From an uncultured Chloroflexota bacterium (GTDB lineage: Bacteria > Chloroflexota > Chloroflexia > Chloroflexales > Roseiflexaceae), in assembly GCA_903871975.1 (NCBI GenBank), contig CAIQIY010000627.1, forward strand, positions 1-6,452: a DNA stretch of 6,452 nucleotides, in the 5' to 3' direction. The notes under the pieces are model-generated. The model was not told the origin of the DNA and did no database searches. It saw only the letters and a program-made list of their open reading frames with translations. This document shows positions 1 to 6,452 of the stretch, piece by piece (position 1 is the first letter of the stretch; each line of letters begins with the position of its first letter). The translations under genes and the position numbers were made by a program.

Positions 1-573
1 GGCACGCTCATCATCGGCGGCAGCGGCGTCAGTGTCGCAGCCGTGCGCGCTGCACGGCTGCTCGGCGCACGCGGCATGATCATCGGCGGCATCGATGCCG
101 CCGTACTGGCCGAACTCCTCGACGTTCGCATCATCGACATCCGTGCCATCGCCCGTGGCACCTACCGGCTCGCGGGCGACGGCGACCATTTCACCCTCAT
201 CGTGATCGAGGGATTCGGCGAGCGCCCGATGATCCAGGCGGCCTTCGACGTCCTGACGCTACACAATCGTCACGATGCATTCGTGGATGTTCCGGCACCG
301 TCATCCGGCGAGCCGGGCCGGCCGCGCATCGTCATCCCACTTGCCGCGCGTACCGCTACGACGCGGTCGCACATCCAGCGCGCGGCGTTGCGCCAGGGCG
401 CCGTCGTGCGGCTGGTCAATCCCGAGCATCTCGGCACGCAGGCACGCGTACGCGCCGTACCGATGCAGCCGGGGCGGAGCGGGGCACGCGTACGGACCGC
501 GTTGGTCCATCTGGTGTGCGACGATGGCAGCCTGCTCACCGTGCCACAATCAGCGATCGAGGTCATCGGATGA
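1..573 (+). CDS. 3' end of an uncharacterised gene with a KOW/SH3-like C-terminus
   Basis: The reading frame is open from base 1 to the TGA at 571-573, giving 190 residues with no start in the window, so the N-terminus is missing. The visible part begins with a Gly/Ala/Val-rich stretch (GTLIIGGSGVSVAAV) and a hydrophobic RGMIIGGID segment. A mixed alpha/beta region follows (HFTLIVIEGFGERPM). The C-terminal third (about visible residues 130-190) alternates strands and turns, with GAVVRLVNPEHLGTQARV and later a DDGSLLTVPQSAIEVI ending. That pattern of an early G-x-x-V-R-L and a final D-G-x-x-x-x-V-P is typical of KOW or SH3-like beta barrels. I recall similar uncharacterised proteins in Chloroflexota but cannot confirm this here. 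No catalytic motif is visible and I assign no function. It lies 286 nt upstream of atpB and is separated from it by a promoter, so it is probably not part of the atp transcript. Confidence 0.75.
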   Translation, partial: GTLIIGGSGVSVAAVRAARLLGARGMIIGGIDAAVLAELLDVRIIDIRAIARGTYRLAGDGDHFTLIVIEGFGERPMIQAAFDVLTLHNRHDAFVDVPAPSSGEPGRPRIVIPLAARTATTRSHIQRAALRQGAVVRLVNPEHLGTQARVRAVPMQPGRSGARVRTALVHLVCDDGSLLTVPQSAIEVIG

Positions 574-704
574 TTGGCGCACGATCCAGCACACATCCAT
601 CCGCGACCACACGACGTATGTCTGTTCTGGAGCGAGCAAGTGACTGCCGAGTGAGCATGCCGTACGTCAGAGAGCAACCGAGGCAGCGCCGCGCGCAGGC
701 ACAC

Positions 705-722
705 ACCACGATGTCTCGTGGT
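705..722. promoter_or_regulatory. 18-bp perfect palindrome abutting the atp promoter
   Basis: ACCACGA (705-711), a 4-nt centre TGTC, and TCGTGGT (716-722) form a perfect 7+7 inverted repeat. Its last base is the first base of the -35 hexamer. The GTGGT at 718-722 also faces a second ACCAC at 726-730, so two ACCAC copies lie 21 bp apart, close to two helical turns, on either side of GTGGT. The position suits a regulator binding site (operator or activator site). No run of T follows, so it does not look like an intrinsic terminator for the upstream gene. The regulator is unknown and the function is inferred from position only. Confidence 0.4.
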
Positions 723-750
723 TGCACCACTTCTGCCCATATGCTATACT
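722..750 (+). promoter_or_regulatory. Likely sigma70-type promoter of the atp operon
   Basis: A -35 box TTGCAC (722-727, matching the TTG half of the consensus) is followed by exactly 17 bp and a -10 box TATACT (745-750, five of six consensus bases). The TG at 742-743, one base before the -10, makes it an extended -10 element, which can compensate for a weak -35. Transcription would start near 757, leaving a leader of about 100 nt before atpB. It is the only convincing promoter in the 286-nt gap and is placed to drive the whole atp cluster. A perfect palindrome overlaps its upstream edge. Confidence 0.65.
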
Positions 751-810
751 CGCGGCGCGGTTTCGCAGCCGTGCGAACTGCCCGGGCACACCGACGAGTG
801 GTGACCGGAG

Positions 811-837
811 TCGCCGATCCACGGCGAGACGTTCTCG
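811..837 (+). promoter_or_regulatory. Two mutually exclusive short hairpins in the atpB leader
   Basis: TCGCCG (811-816) can pair with CGGCGA (822-827) around the loop ATCCA. CGAGA (825-829) can pair with TCTCG (833-837) around CGT. The two stems share bases 825-827, so only one can form at a time. Both end 9 or more nt before the atpB Shine-Dalgarno (846-850). They could affect ribosome access, but stems of 5-6 bp are common in GC-rich leaders, so a regulatory role is speculative. Confidence 0.2.
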
Positions 838-859
838 TGAATTACGGAGGGGGGGAGCG

Positions 860-1849
860 ATGCGCCAGCGCATCCTGATCGTGATGGGCATCCTGCTCGT
901 CGTCGGCATCGCGCTGTACCTGGTGGGGGTCCGATCGACGAAACTGCACATCTCGGTCGTCGCCGAGCCGCTCGTGTGTATCGGTGGCGAGCGCGCCAAT
1001 CTTGAGCGTTGCGCCAGCGGCTTTCCGTTCACCAACGGTCTGCTCACCACAGTGATCGTCGACGTCCTGCTCGTGCTCACGGCATTCTTCACCGTGCGGC
1101 GCATGCAGCTGATTCCGCGCGGCATTCAGAACACCATCGAAGCGATCATCGAGGGCTTCTACAACTTTGCGAAGGGTGTCGACGCGAAGAATATCGCCAA
1201 GTTCTTCCCCTTCACCGCCACAGCGTTCTTCTTCATGCTGTATGCCAACCTCTTCGGCCTAGTGCCAGGAGTCGGCAGCATCGGCATGTGTGTCAACGCC
1301 GGCAAGGCCCACAGCGAAGCGATCGCCCGCGGCCCGGTCGCCGACGTCGCGCCAGCTGCCGCCGAGAGCGCAGAGCCCGACTTCTTCGCCAGCTGGCCGG
1401 CATCATGCCCCAAGGACACCACACTGGTACCCTACTTCCGCTCGCCGAGTGCCGACCTGAACAACACGCTGGCGTTCGCACTGATCGCCGTATTCCTGGT
1501 ACAGGTCTTCGGTTTCCAGGCACTGGGGCTCGGGTATCTCACCAAGTTCTTCAACTTCAAGGAAGGCGGGATGGGCTTCTTCCTCGGCATTCTCGAACTC
1601 ATCTCCGAGGTAGTGCGCATCATCTCGTTCGCCTTCCGACTCTTTGGCAACATCTTCGCCGGCGAGGTCATCCTCGTCGTCATGGCATTTCTCTTCCCAT
1701 ATCTGCTGCCTGCACCGTTCTACGGCTTCGAGATCTTCGTCGCCGTGATGCAGGCGATCGTCTTCGCCGTACTCTCGCTGGTGTTCATGTCGCTCGCCAC
1801 CCAGGCTCATGGCGGCCACGACGACAAGGCACACGCAGCGGCACACTGA
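860..1849 (+). CDS. atpB: F1Fo ATP synthase subunit a
   Basis: Membrane subunit that forms the two proton half-channels next to the c-ring. The frame is open back to TTG 722, but ATG 860 is preceded by GGAGG (846-850) with a 9-nt spacer, and the upstream part overlaps the promoter, so 860 is the start. The product has 329 residues, longer than the 271 of E. coli. It has an extra N-terminal hydrophobic helix (about 5-24), then segments near 61-79, 115-137, 200-224, 240-278 and 285-312. The motif RLFGNIFAGE carries the essential arginine R260 (E. coli R210) with N264 and E269 (E219). Q298 in VMQAIVF matches Q252, and E291 sits where E. coli has H245. PSADLN (196-201) is the conserved start of the next helix. 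The loop at about 138-195 is some 30 residues longer than in E. coli and rich in Ala, Pro and Glu. The only four cysteines (40, 51, 144, 183) all fall in predicted external segments. The C-terminal tail is His-rich (HGGHDDKAHAAAH). Confidence 0.96.
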   Translation: MRQRILIVMGILLVVGIALYLVGVRSTKLHISVVAEPLVCIGGERANLERCASGFPFTNGLLTTVIVDVLLVLTAFFTVRRMQLIPRGIQNTIEAIIEGFYNFAKGVDAKNIAKFFPFTATAFFFMLYANLFGLVPGVGSIGMCVNAGKAHSEAIARGPVADVAPAAAESAEPDFFASWPASCPKDTTLVPYFRSPSADLNNTLAFALIAVFLVQVFGFQALGLGYLTKFFNFKEGGMGFFLGILELISEVVRIISFAFRLFGNIFAGEVILVVMAFLFPYLLPAPFYGFEIFVAVMQAIVFAVLSLVFMSLATQAHGGHDDKAHAAAH

Positions 1850-1924
1850 TCGGTCGGTTTCGTCATTCCCGATCCGGATGCAACACGTGGTGAATGGACT
1901 CGACATCGATGGAGGACACCAGTC

Positions 1925-2191
1925 ATGACTGACGAAGGGGCGCGCTTGATCGCGGCGGCGCTGGATGAAGGTGCGCGTATGATCGCGATGGCACTGGCGG
2001 TGGGTCTTGGCGCAATCGGGCCCGGCGCTGGCATCGGCATCATCTTCAATGGCGCGCTGCAGGCGATGGGCCGCAATCCCGAGGCCGAAGGCACGTTGCG
2101 CACCTACATGTTCCTCGGGTTCGCGCTCGCCGAGTCGTTGTTCATCTTCGGCTTGGTGGTAGGTCTGTTGATCGGCTTCAACATCATCTGA
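1925..2191 (+). CDS. atpE: F1Fo ATP synthase subunit c (c-ring proteolipid)
   Basis: Hairpin membrane protein that assembles into the rotor ring and carries protons. ATG 1925 follows GGAGG (1911-1915) with a 9-nt spacer. The 88 residues hold helix 1 with the glycine-rich packing motif GLGAIGPGAGIG (27-38), the cytoplasmic polar loop R50-N51-P52-E53 that contacts gamma and epsilon, and helix 2 with the proton-carrying carboxylate E70 in FALAESLF. Sodium-type rings have Gln at the position of I37 and Thr at that of L72, so this ring is expected to be H+-specific. The chain is about 12 residues longer than the usual 75-80. The extra length is an N-terminal tandem repeat, DEGARLIAAAL (3-13) followed by DEGARMIAMAL (14-24). 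The second copy aligns with the normal N-terminus of the family. An internal ATG (M19) lacks a Shine-Dalgarno. The gene lies 75 nt after atpB and 41 nt before atpF. Confidence 0.96.
   Translation: MTDEGARLIAAALDEGARMIAMALAVGLGAIGPGAGIGIIFNGALQAMGRNPEAEGTLRTYMFLGFALAESLFIFGLVVGLLIGFNII
1931..1996 (+). repeat. 33-bp tandem duplication inside atpE
   Basis: Bases 1931-1963 and 1964-1996 are head-to-tail copies of 33 bp that encode DEGARLIAAAL and DEGARMIAMAL. By eye 26 of 33 bases match. Three of the seven differences are silent third-base changes in the first five codons. The pattern suggests an in-frame duplication old enough to have drifted. It lengthens the N-terminus of subunit c by one 11-residue unit ahead of membrane helix 1. 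Confidence 0.75.
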
Positions 2192-2232
2192 GTCGCCTGC
2201 GCCCCGCGCGGGCCTGATGGAGGAGCACAGCC

Positions 2233-2724
2233 TTGGAACAGCTAGGAATCAACTGGGGCCTGCTGATCGCACAGCTCTTCAACGTCGCATTCGTCGTCTG
2301 GCTACTCACACGATTGTTGTATCAGCCAGTGCTGAAGATGTTGAACGACCGCACCGAGCGCATTCAGCAGAGCCTGCAAGAAGCGGACCGCGTGAAGGAG
2401 CAGATGGCCGGCGCGTCACGCGAATACGAAACCGAGCTCGCCCGTGCCCGCCAGGAAGCGGCTGCAATCGTCGCCCAGGCACAGGAGCGTGCCCGAACGC
2501 AGGAAGCCGAAATCGTCGCCCAGGCCCGTCAGGAAGCCGAGCGCATTCGTCGTGACGCCCGCGAGCAGCTTGACCGCGAGCGTGAGCAGATGTTGCGTGA
2601 CCTCAAGGGCCAGGTCGCCGATCTGGTCACCATCACTGCCTCGAAGGTGCTCGCCGCCGAGCTCAAGGGCCGGCACGATGCCCTGATCGAAGAATCGTTG
2701 GCAGGCCTGGGCCGGAACAATTAG
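2233..2724 (+). CDS. atpF: F1Fo ATP synthase subunit b (peripheral stalk)
   Basis: Stator stalk protein that dimerises and links the membrane a subunit to delta on the F1 head. The start is TTG 2233: GGAGG at 2219-2223 lies 9 nt upstream, the same spacing as for atpB and atpE, and the protein then begins with the family-like MEQLGINWGLLIAQLFNV. The product has 163 residues, close to the usual 156-170. Residues 9-28 form the single membrane helix, followed by the conserved YQPVLKMLNDRTERI (30-44). A long, highly charged Ala/Glu/Arg/Gln coiled coil runs from about 45 to 130. The C-terminal ASKVLAAELKGRHDALIEESL (from 136) is the delta-binding region. The phrase IVAQA occurs at 79-83 and 94-98, one 15-residue step apart, as expected of the right-handed b coiled coil. 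There is one b gene only, so the stalk is a homodimer unless a b' gene lies elsewhere. Confidence 0.95.
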   Translation: MEQLGINWGLLIAQLFNVAFVVWLLTRLLYQPVLKMLNDRTERIQQSLQEADRVKEQMAGASREYETELARARQEAAAIVAQAQERARTQEAEIVAQARQEAERIRRDAREQLDREREQMLRDLKGQVADLVTITASKVLAAELKGRHDALIEESLAGLGRNN

Positions 2725-2742
2725 CGTGCGGCTGAGCATGAT

Positions 2743-2762
2743 CGCGCCACCCATGTGGCGCG
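2743..2762 (+). promoter_or_regulatory. Strong GC-rich hairpin between atpF and atpH
   Basis: CGCGCCAC (2743-2750) and GTGGCGCG (2755-2762) form a perfect 8-bp stem closed by the tetraloop CCAT. It sits in the 63-nt atpF-atpH gap, 18 nt after the atpF stop and 14 nt before the atpH Shine-Dalgarno. Only TT follows the stem, so a full intrinsic terminator is unlikely. Plausible roles are mRNA stabilisation, a processing site, or partial attenuation that separates Fo from F1 gene expression. The role is inference; the structure is visible. Confidence 0.5.
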
Positions 2763-2787
2763 TTCGGCTGCCCGCAGGAGGGACGAT

Positions 2788-3276
2788 GTGAGTACAGGGG
2801 AAGCCCAGGTCGCCGCCCGTGCGCTCTACGACGTGGTGACGCGCGGGATGCTCAAGGGGCTGCGCGACGCCGATACGGCGCGTGCGGCGCTGGGCGACAG
2901 CGCGAGCGCTGCGCAGGTGCTGGCGGCATTGCCGGCGGGTGTCGCACCCGAGGTGCGCAATCTCGTCGCCTCGCTGGCCCAGAGCGAGGCACTCGACCAG
3001 CTCCCGGCGGTGATACGGTCGTTCGAGGGGCTGTTGGGTGGCGCGACACAGCGTGTGCTCGAGGGTGAGGTGACGAGCGCGGTGGCGCTTGATGGCGCAC
3101 AGCAGGCGCGCATTCTCGCCGATCTGATGCAGCGCTACGGCGACCAGCTCGTGGTGCAGTTCTCGGTCGACGAGTCCTTGATCGGTGGCCTGATCGTGCG
3201 GATCGGCGACCGGGTGCTCGACAACAGCCTGCGCACGCGGTTGGCGGCGTTGCAGCGCAACATGATCGTCGGGTGA
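2788..3276 (+). CDS. atpH: F1Fo ATP synthase subunit delta (OSCP family)
   Basis: Couples the b stalk to the top of the alpha3beta3 head. The frame is open from GTG 2755, but that codon lies inside the intergenic hairpin without a Shine-Dalgarno. GTG 2788 follows AGGAGGG (2776-2782), so I place the start there, giving 162 residues. E. coli delta has 177; the shortening seems to lie in the N-terminal helical domain. The N-terminus AARALYDVV matches the family's first helix. The diagnostic C-terminal block is VDESLIGGLIVRIGDRVLDNSLRTRL (127-152, key residues V127, D128, GG 133-134, G140, D141, D145, S147, R149), corresponding to the E. coli stretch with AGVIIRAGD and GSVRGRL. Upstream, LEGEVTSAVAL (91-101) matches LTAEVISAAAL. 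The gene ends 30 nt before atpA. Confidence 0.94.
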   Translation: MSTGEAQVAARALYDVVTRGMLKGLRDADTARAALGDSASAAQVLAALPAGVAPEVRNLVASLAQSEALDQLPAVIRSFEGLLGGATQRVLEGEVTSAVALDGAQQARILADLMQRYGDQLVVQFSVDESLIGGLIVRIGDRVLDNSLRTRLAALQRNMIVG

Positions 3277-3306
3277 CAGCGAGCAAAGAGTAAAGAGGAG
3301 CCGGCG

Positions 3307-4878
<1,572 letters not shown>

Positions 4879-4897
4879 GCCTGAGCTGAGGTGACAG

Positions 4898-5764
4898 GTG
4901 CCAAGCACACGTGAAATACGCCGACGCATCCGCTCGGTGAAGAACCTGGCGCAAATCACGCGCGCGATGGAGATGGTCTCGGCATCAAAGATGCGTCGGG
5001 CGCAGCGTAATGTGCTGGCGACCCGGCCATACGCCGAGCGCATGCTCGACGTGATGGGCGAATTGATGTCGCGTGCCGTGACACGCCGTGGGACGCTCCT
5101 TGAGGTGCGCGAGCCGGTGCGCGCCGTCGCGTTGGTGTTCATCACACCCGATCGTGGGCTGGCAGGCAGCCTGGTGACCAACGTGCTACGGCGTGGGAGT
5201 CGGTTCCTCCTCGAGGAACGCCAGCGCGGGCGAACCATCGAGACGCTGGCGATCGGCAAGAAGGCGCGCGACTTCCTGGTGCGTACTGGTCAGCCGCTGA
5301 CTGGCGAGGTGAGCAAGCTGGGTGACCAGCCACGCCTGGCCGATATTCTCGGCATCGGCTCGATCTTGCGCGATGGTTTCCTGGCTGGTCGGTTCGACGA
5401 GGCACACGTCGTCTATAGCCAGTTCGTCAATACCCTGGTGCAGCGCGCCGTCATCAAGCGCATCCTGCCGGTCGAGGCGCCGGCCGATCCAACCGGGGCG
5501 ACCTTCGACTATACCTACGAGCCGGATCGCGACGATGTGCTGCGCGAATTGTTGCCCCGCTTCGTCGAGGTTCAGTTGTATCAGGCGCTGCTCGAATCGA
5601 TTGCGAGCGAACATAGCGCCCGTATGGTCGCGATGCGTAATGCGACGGACAATGCCAAAGAGTTGCAGCGCGATCTGACGCTGTCGTACAACAAGACGCG
5701 CCAGGCGAATATCACCAAAGAGGTGAGCGAGATCGCCTCGGGGGCGGCGGCACTGGCGGAGTGA
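4898..5764 (+). CDS. atpG: F1Fo ATP synthase subunit gamma
   Basis: Central shaft of the F1 motor: its coiled coil turns inside alpha3beta3 and its foot sits on the c-ring. GTG 4898 follows GAGGTGA (4888-4894), a seven-base match to the anti-Shine-Dalgarno, and the protein begins at the expected place (MPSTREIRRRIRSV). The 288 residues match E. coli (287). The N-terminal helix carries KNLAQITRAMEMVSASKMRRAQ (15-36). ITPDRGLAGSL is the conserved strand and turn, normally DRGLCGGLN or DRGLAGALN; this copy has Ser after the Gly. The Rossmann-like middle ends near YEPDRDDVLRELLPRFVE. The C-terminal helix has the strongly conserved SEHSARMVAMRNATDNA and YNKTRQANITKEVSEI. There is no chloroplast-type redox cysteine insert. 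The gap to atpD is 54 nt and contains a hairpin. Confidence 0.97.
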   Translation: MPSTREIRRRIRSVKNLAQITRAMEMVSASKMRRAQRNVLATRPYAERMLDVMGELMSRAVTRRGTLLEVREPVRAVALVFITPDRGLAGSLVTNVLRRGSRFLLEERQRGRTIETLAIGKKARDFLVRTGQPLTGEVSKLGDQPRLADILGIGSILRDGFLAGRFDEAHVVYSQFVNTLVQRAVIKRILPVEAPADPTGATFDYTYEPDRDDVLRELLPRFVEVQLYQALLESIASEHSARMVAMRNATDNAKELQRDLTLSYNKTRQANITKEVSEIASGAAALAE

Positions 5765-5771
5765 CGGTTGG

Positions 5772-5800
5772 GTGCCACGGCGACACTGCAGCCGTGGTGC
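5772..5800 (+). promoter_or_regulatory. Hairpin directly upstream of the atpD ribosome binding site
   Basis: GTGCCACGGC (5772-5781) can pair with GCCGTGGTGC (5791-5800) around a 9-nt loop. Eight of the ten pairs are Watson-Crick and two are G-U wobbles; the inner seven are perfect. The stem ends 4 nt before the GAGGAG of atpD (5804-5809). No T-run follows, so it is not a standard terminator. It could protect the downstream mRNA or tune beta translation. Function is inferred. Confidence 0.4.
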
Positions 5801-5818
5801 ACAGAGGAGAGTGTGAGT

Positions 5819-6452
5819 ATGGCCGGGGCAACTGGCGAACTGACCGATATCATCGGCGTCGTGGTGAACGCAAAATTCCCCGCCGATGCGACGCCACCAA
5901 TCTACAACGCGATCGAGATTCCGCTCGGCGATGGCAGCCGCCTCGTGGCCGAAGTGCAGCAACATCTCGGTGGTGGCTACGTCAAGGCGGTGGCAATGAG
6001 CACAACCGATGGCCTGCGCCGCGGTGTGCCGGTGATCGATACCGGTGCACCGATCGCTGTGCCGGTCGGACCGGGTACGCTCGGCCGAGTGTTCAACGTC
6101 CTCGGCGATCCGATCGATACCGACAAGCCGGTCGATGCGACCGAGCGCCGACCGATCCACCAGCCGCCGCCGTCGCTCGAAGAGCAGTCGACGCAGGCGG
6201 TGATCTTCGAGACGGGCATCAAGGTGATCGACTTGATCGCGCCGTTCACCCGTGGTGGCAAGACAGGTATCTTCGGCGGCGCTGGCGTGGGCAAGACGGT
6301 GGTCATCCAGGAGCTCATCGCCAACATTGCCAAGGAACAGTCGGGGTTCTCGGTGTTCGCGGGCGTCGGTGAGCGCTCGCGCGAGGGGAACGACCTGATC
6401 CACGAAATGCAGGATGCGCGCATCGATGACCATACCACGGTGTTCGACAAGA
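5819..6452 (+). CDS. atpD: F1Fo ATP synthase subunit beta (5' part, cut by window end)
   Basis: Catalytic subunit that makes ATP at the alpha-beta interface. ATG 5819 follows GAGGAG (5804-5809) with a 9-nt spacer. An in-frame GTG at 5813 is a possible alternative that would add two residues, but its spacer would be only 3 nt. The window holds 211 full codons plus one base, out of about 465-480 expected, and the frame is open to the end. The N-terminal beta barrel opens with GELTDIIGVVVNAKFP and includes VAEVQQHLGGGYVKAVAM. GRVFNVLGDPID (89-100) and the RRPIHQPPPSLEEQ block lead into the P-loop GGAGVGKT (153-160), whose K159 and T160 bind nucleotide phosphate and Mg. GERSREGNDL (184-193) contains the catalytic E185 and R186 (E. 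coli E181 and R182); the usual Thr of GERT is Ser here. The DELSEED region and the rest of the active site lie outside the window. Confidence 0.97.
   Translation, partial: MAGATGELTDIIGVVVNAKFPADATPPIYNAIEIPLGDGSRLVAEVQQHLGGGYVKAVAMSTTDGLRRGVPVIDTGAPIAVPVGPGTLGRVFNVLGDPIDTDKPVDATERRPIHQPPPSLEEQSTQAVIFETGIKVIDLIAPFTRGGKTGIFGGAGVGKTVVIQELIANIAKEQSGFSVFAGVGERSREGNDLIHEMQDARIDDHTTVFDK

Noticed and set aside
613..668. GACGTATG / CGTACGTC inverted repeat in the gap after the first gene, as a possible terminator
   Set aside because: The arms are 8 bp with one wobble and a loop of about 40 nt, and there is no T-run. It is too weak to call.
722..859. N-terminal extension of atpB from TTG 722
   Set aside because: The TTG is the -35 box of the likely promoter, the extension is Arg-rich and unlike subunit a, and ATG 860 has a strong Shine-Dalgarno at ideal spacing.
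801..878. Short GTG-started leader ORF overlapping the start of atpB
   Set aside because: It has no Shine-Dalgarno and no leader-peptide codon pattern.
1848..1874. GATCGG / CCGATC pairing just after atpB
   Set aside because: It is only 6 bp with a 15-nt loop and overlaps the stop codon; GATCG-like words are very common throughout the window.
2466..2525. 15-nt direct repeat AATCGTCGCCCAGGC in atpF
   Set aside because: It encodes IVAQA at a 15-residue step, which coiled-coil periodicity and codon preference explain without a separate element.
2755..2787. Upstream GTG start for atpH
   Set aside because: It lies within a stable hairpin without a Shine-Dalgarno, and GTG 2788 has a near-perfect one.
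5186..6433. A 415-codon open frame on the - strand opposite atpG and atpD
   Set aside because: It is in register with both sense genes, so the same codon-avoidance explanation applies, and no recognisable domain is seen.

Overview
This window holds most of an F-type ATP synthase (atp) operon, all on the + strand. The order is atpB (a), atpE (c), atpF (b), atpH (delta), atpA (alpha), atpG (gamma) and atpD (beta), the classical F1Fo order. The window cuts atpD after 211 codons, so the rest of atpD and any atpC (epsilon) lie downstream. GC-rich DNA (about 60 percent by eye), a short single-copy atpF, a c subunit with the polar loop RNPE, and an a subunit with an extra N-terminal membrane segment suggest a member of the Chloroflexota. 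That placement rests on remembered family resemblance, not on a search.

Layout. Positions 1-573 are the 3' end of an unrelated, uncharacterised gene whose C-terminus looks like a small KOW/SH3-type beta barrel. Positions 574-859 contain no gene. They hold a good sigma70-type promoter (TTGCAC, 17-bp spacer, extended -10 TGCTATACT), a perfect 18-bp palindrome touching its -35 box, and a roughly 100-nt leader ending in a strong Shine-Dalgarno. From 860 onward the seven atp genes are separated by only 19-75 nt, each with its own Shine-Dalgarno, and are probably one transcript. Two intergenic gaps (before atpH and before atpD) contain clear RNA hairpins.

How the genes work together. a, b and c build the membrane Fo sector: the c-ring rotor, the a-subunit half-channels with the essential arginine, and the b stalk. 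delta ties b to the F1 head, alpha and beta form the catalytic hexamer, and gamma is the rotating shaft. All key residues I can check are intact (a R260; c E70; alpha K182 and R380; beta K159, E185, R186). The c subunit lacks the sodium-binding glutamine, so the enzyme is most likely proton-coupled.

I do not see a previously undescribed system here. The points worth a second look are details within a conventional operon: four cysteines in the a subunit that are all predicted to face outside, an 11-residue tandem duplication at the N-terminus of the c subunit, a palindrome overlapping the operon promoter, and hairpins just upstream of atpH and atpD.
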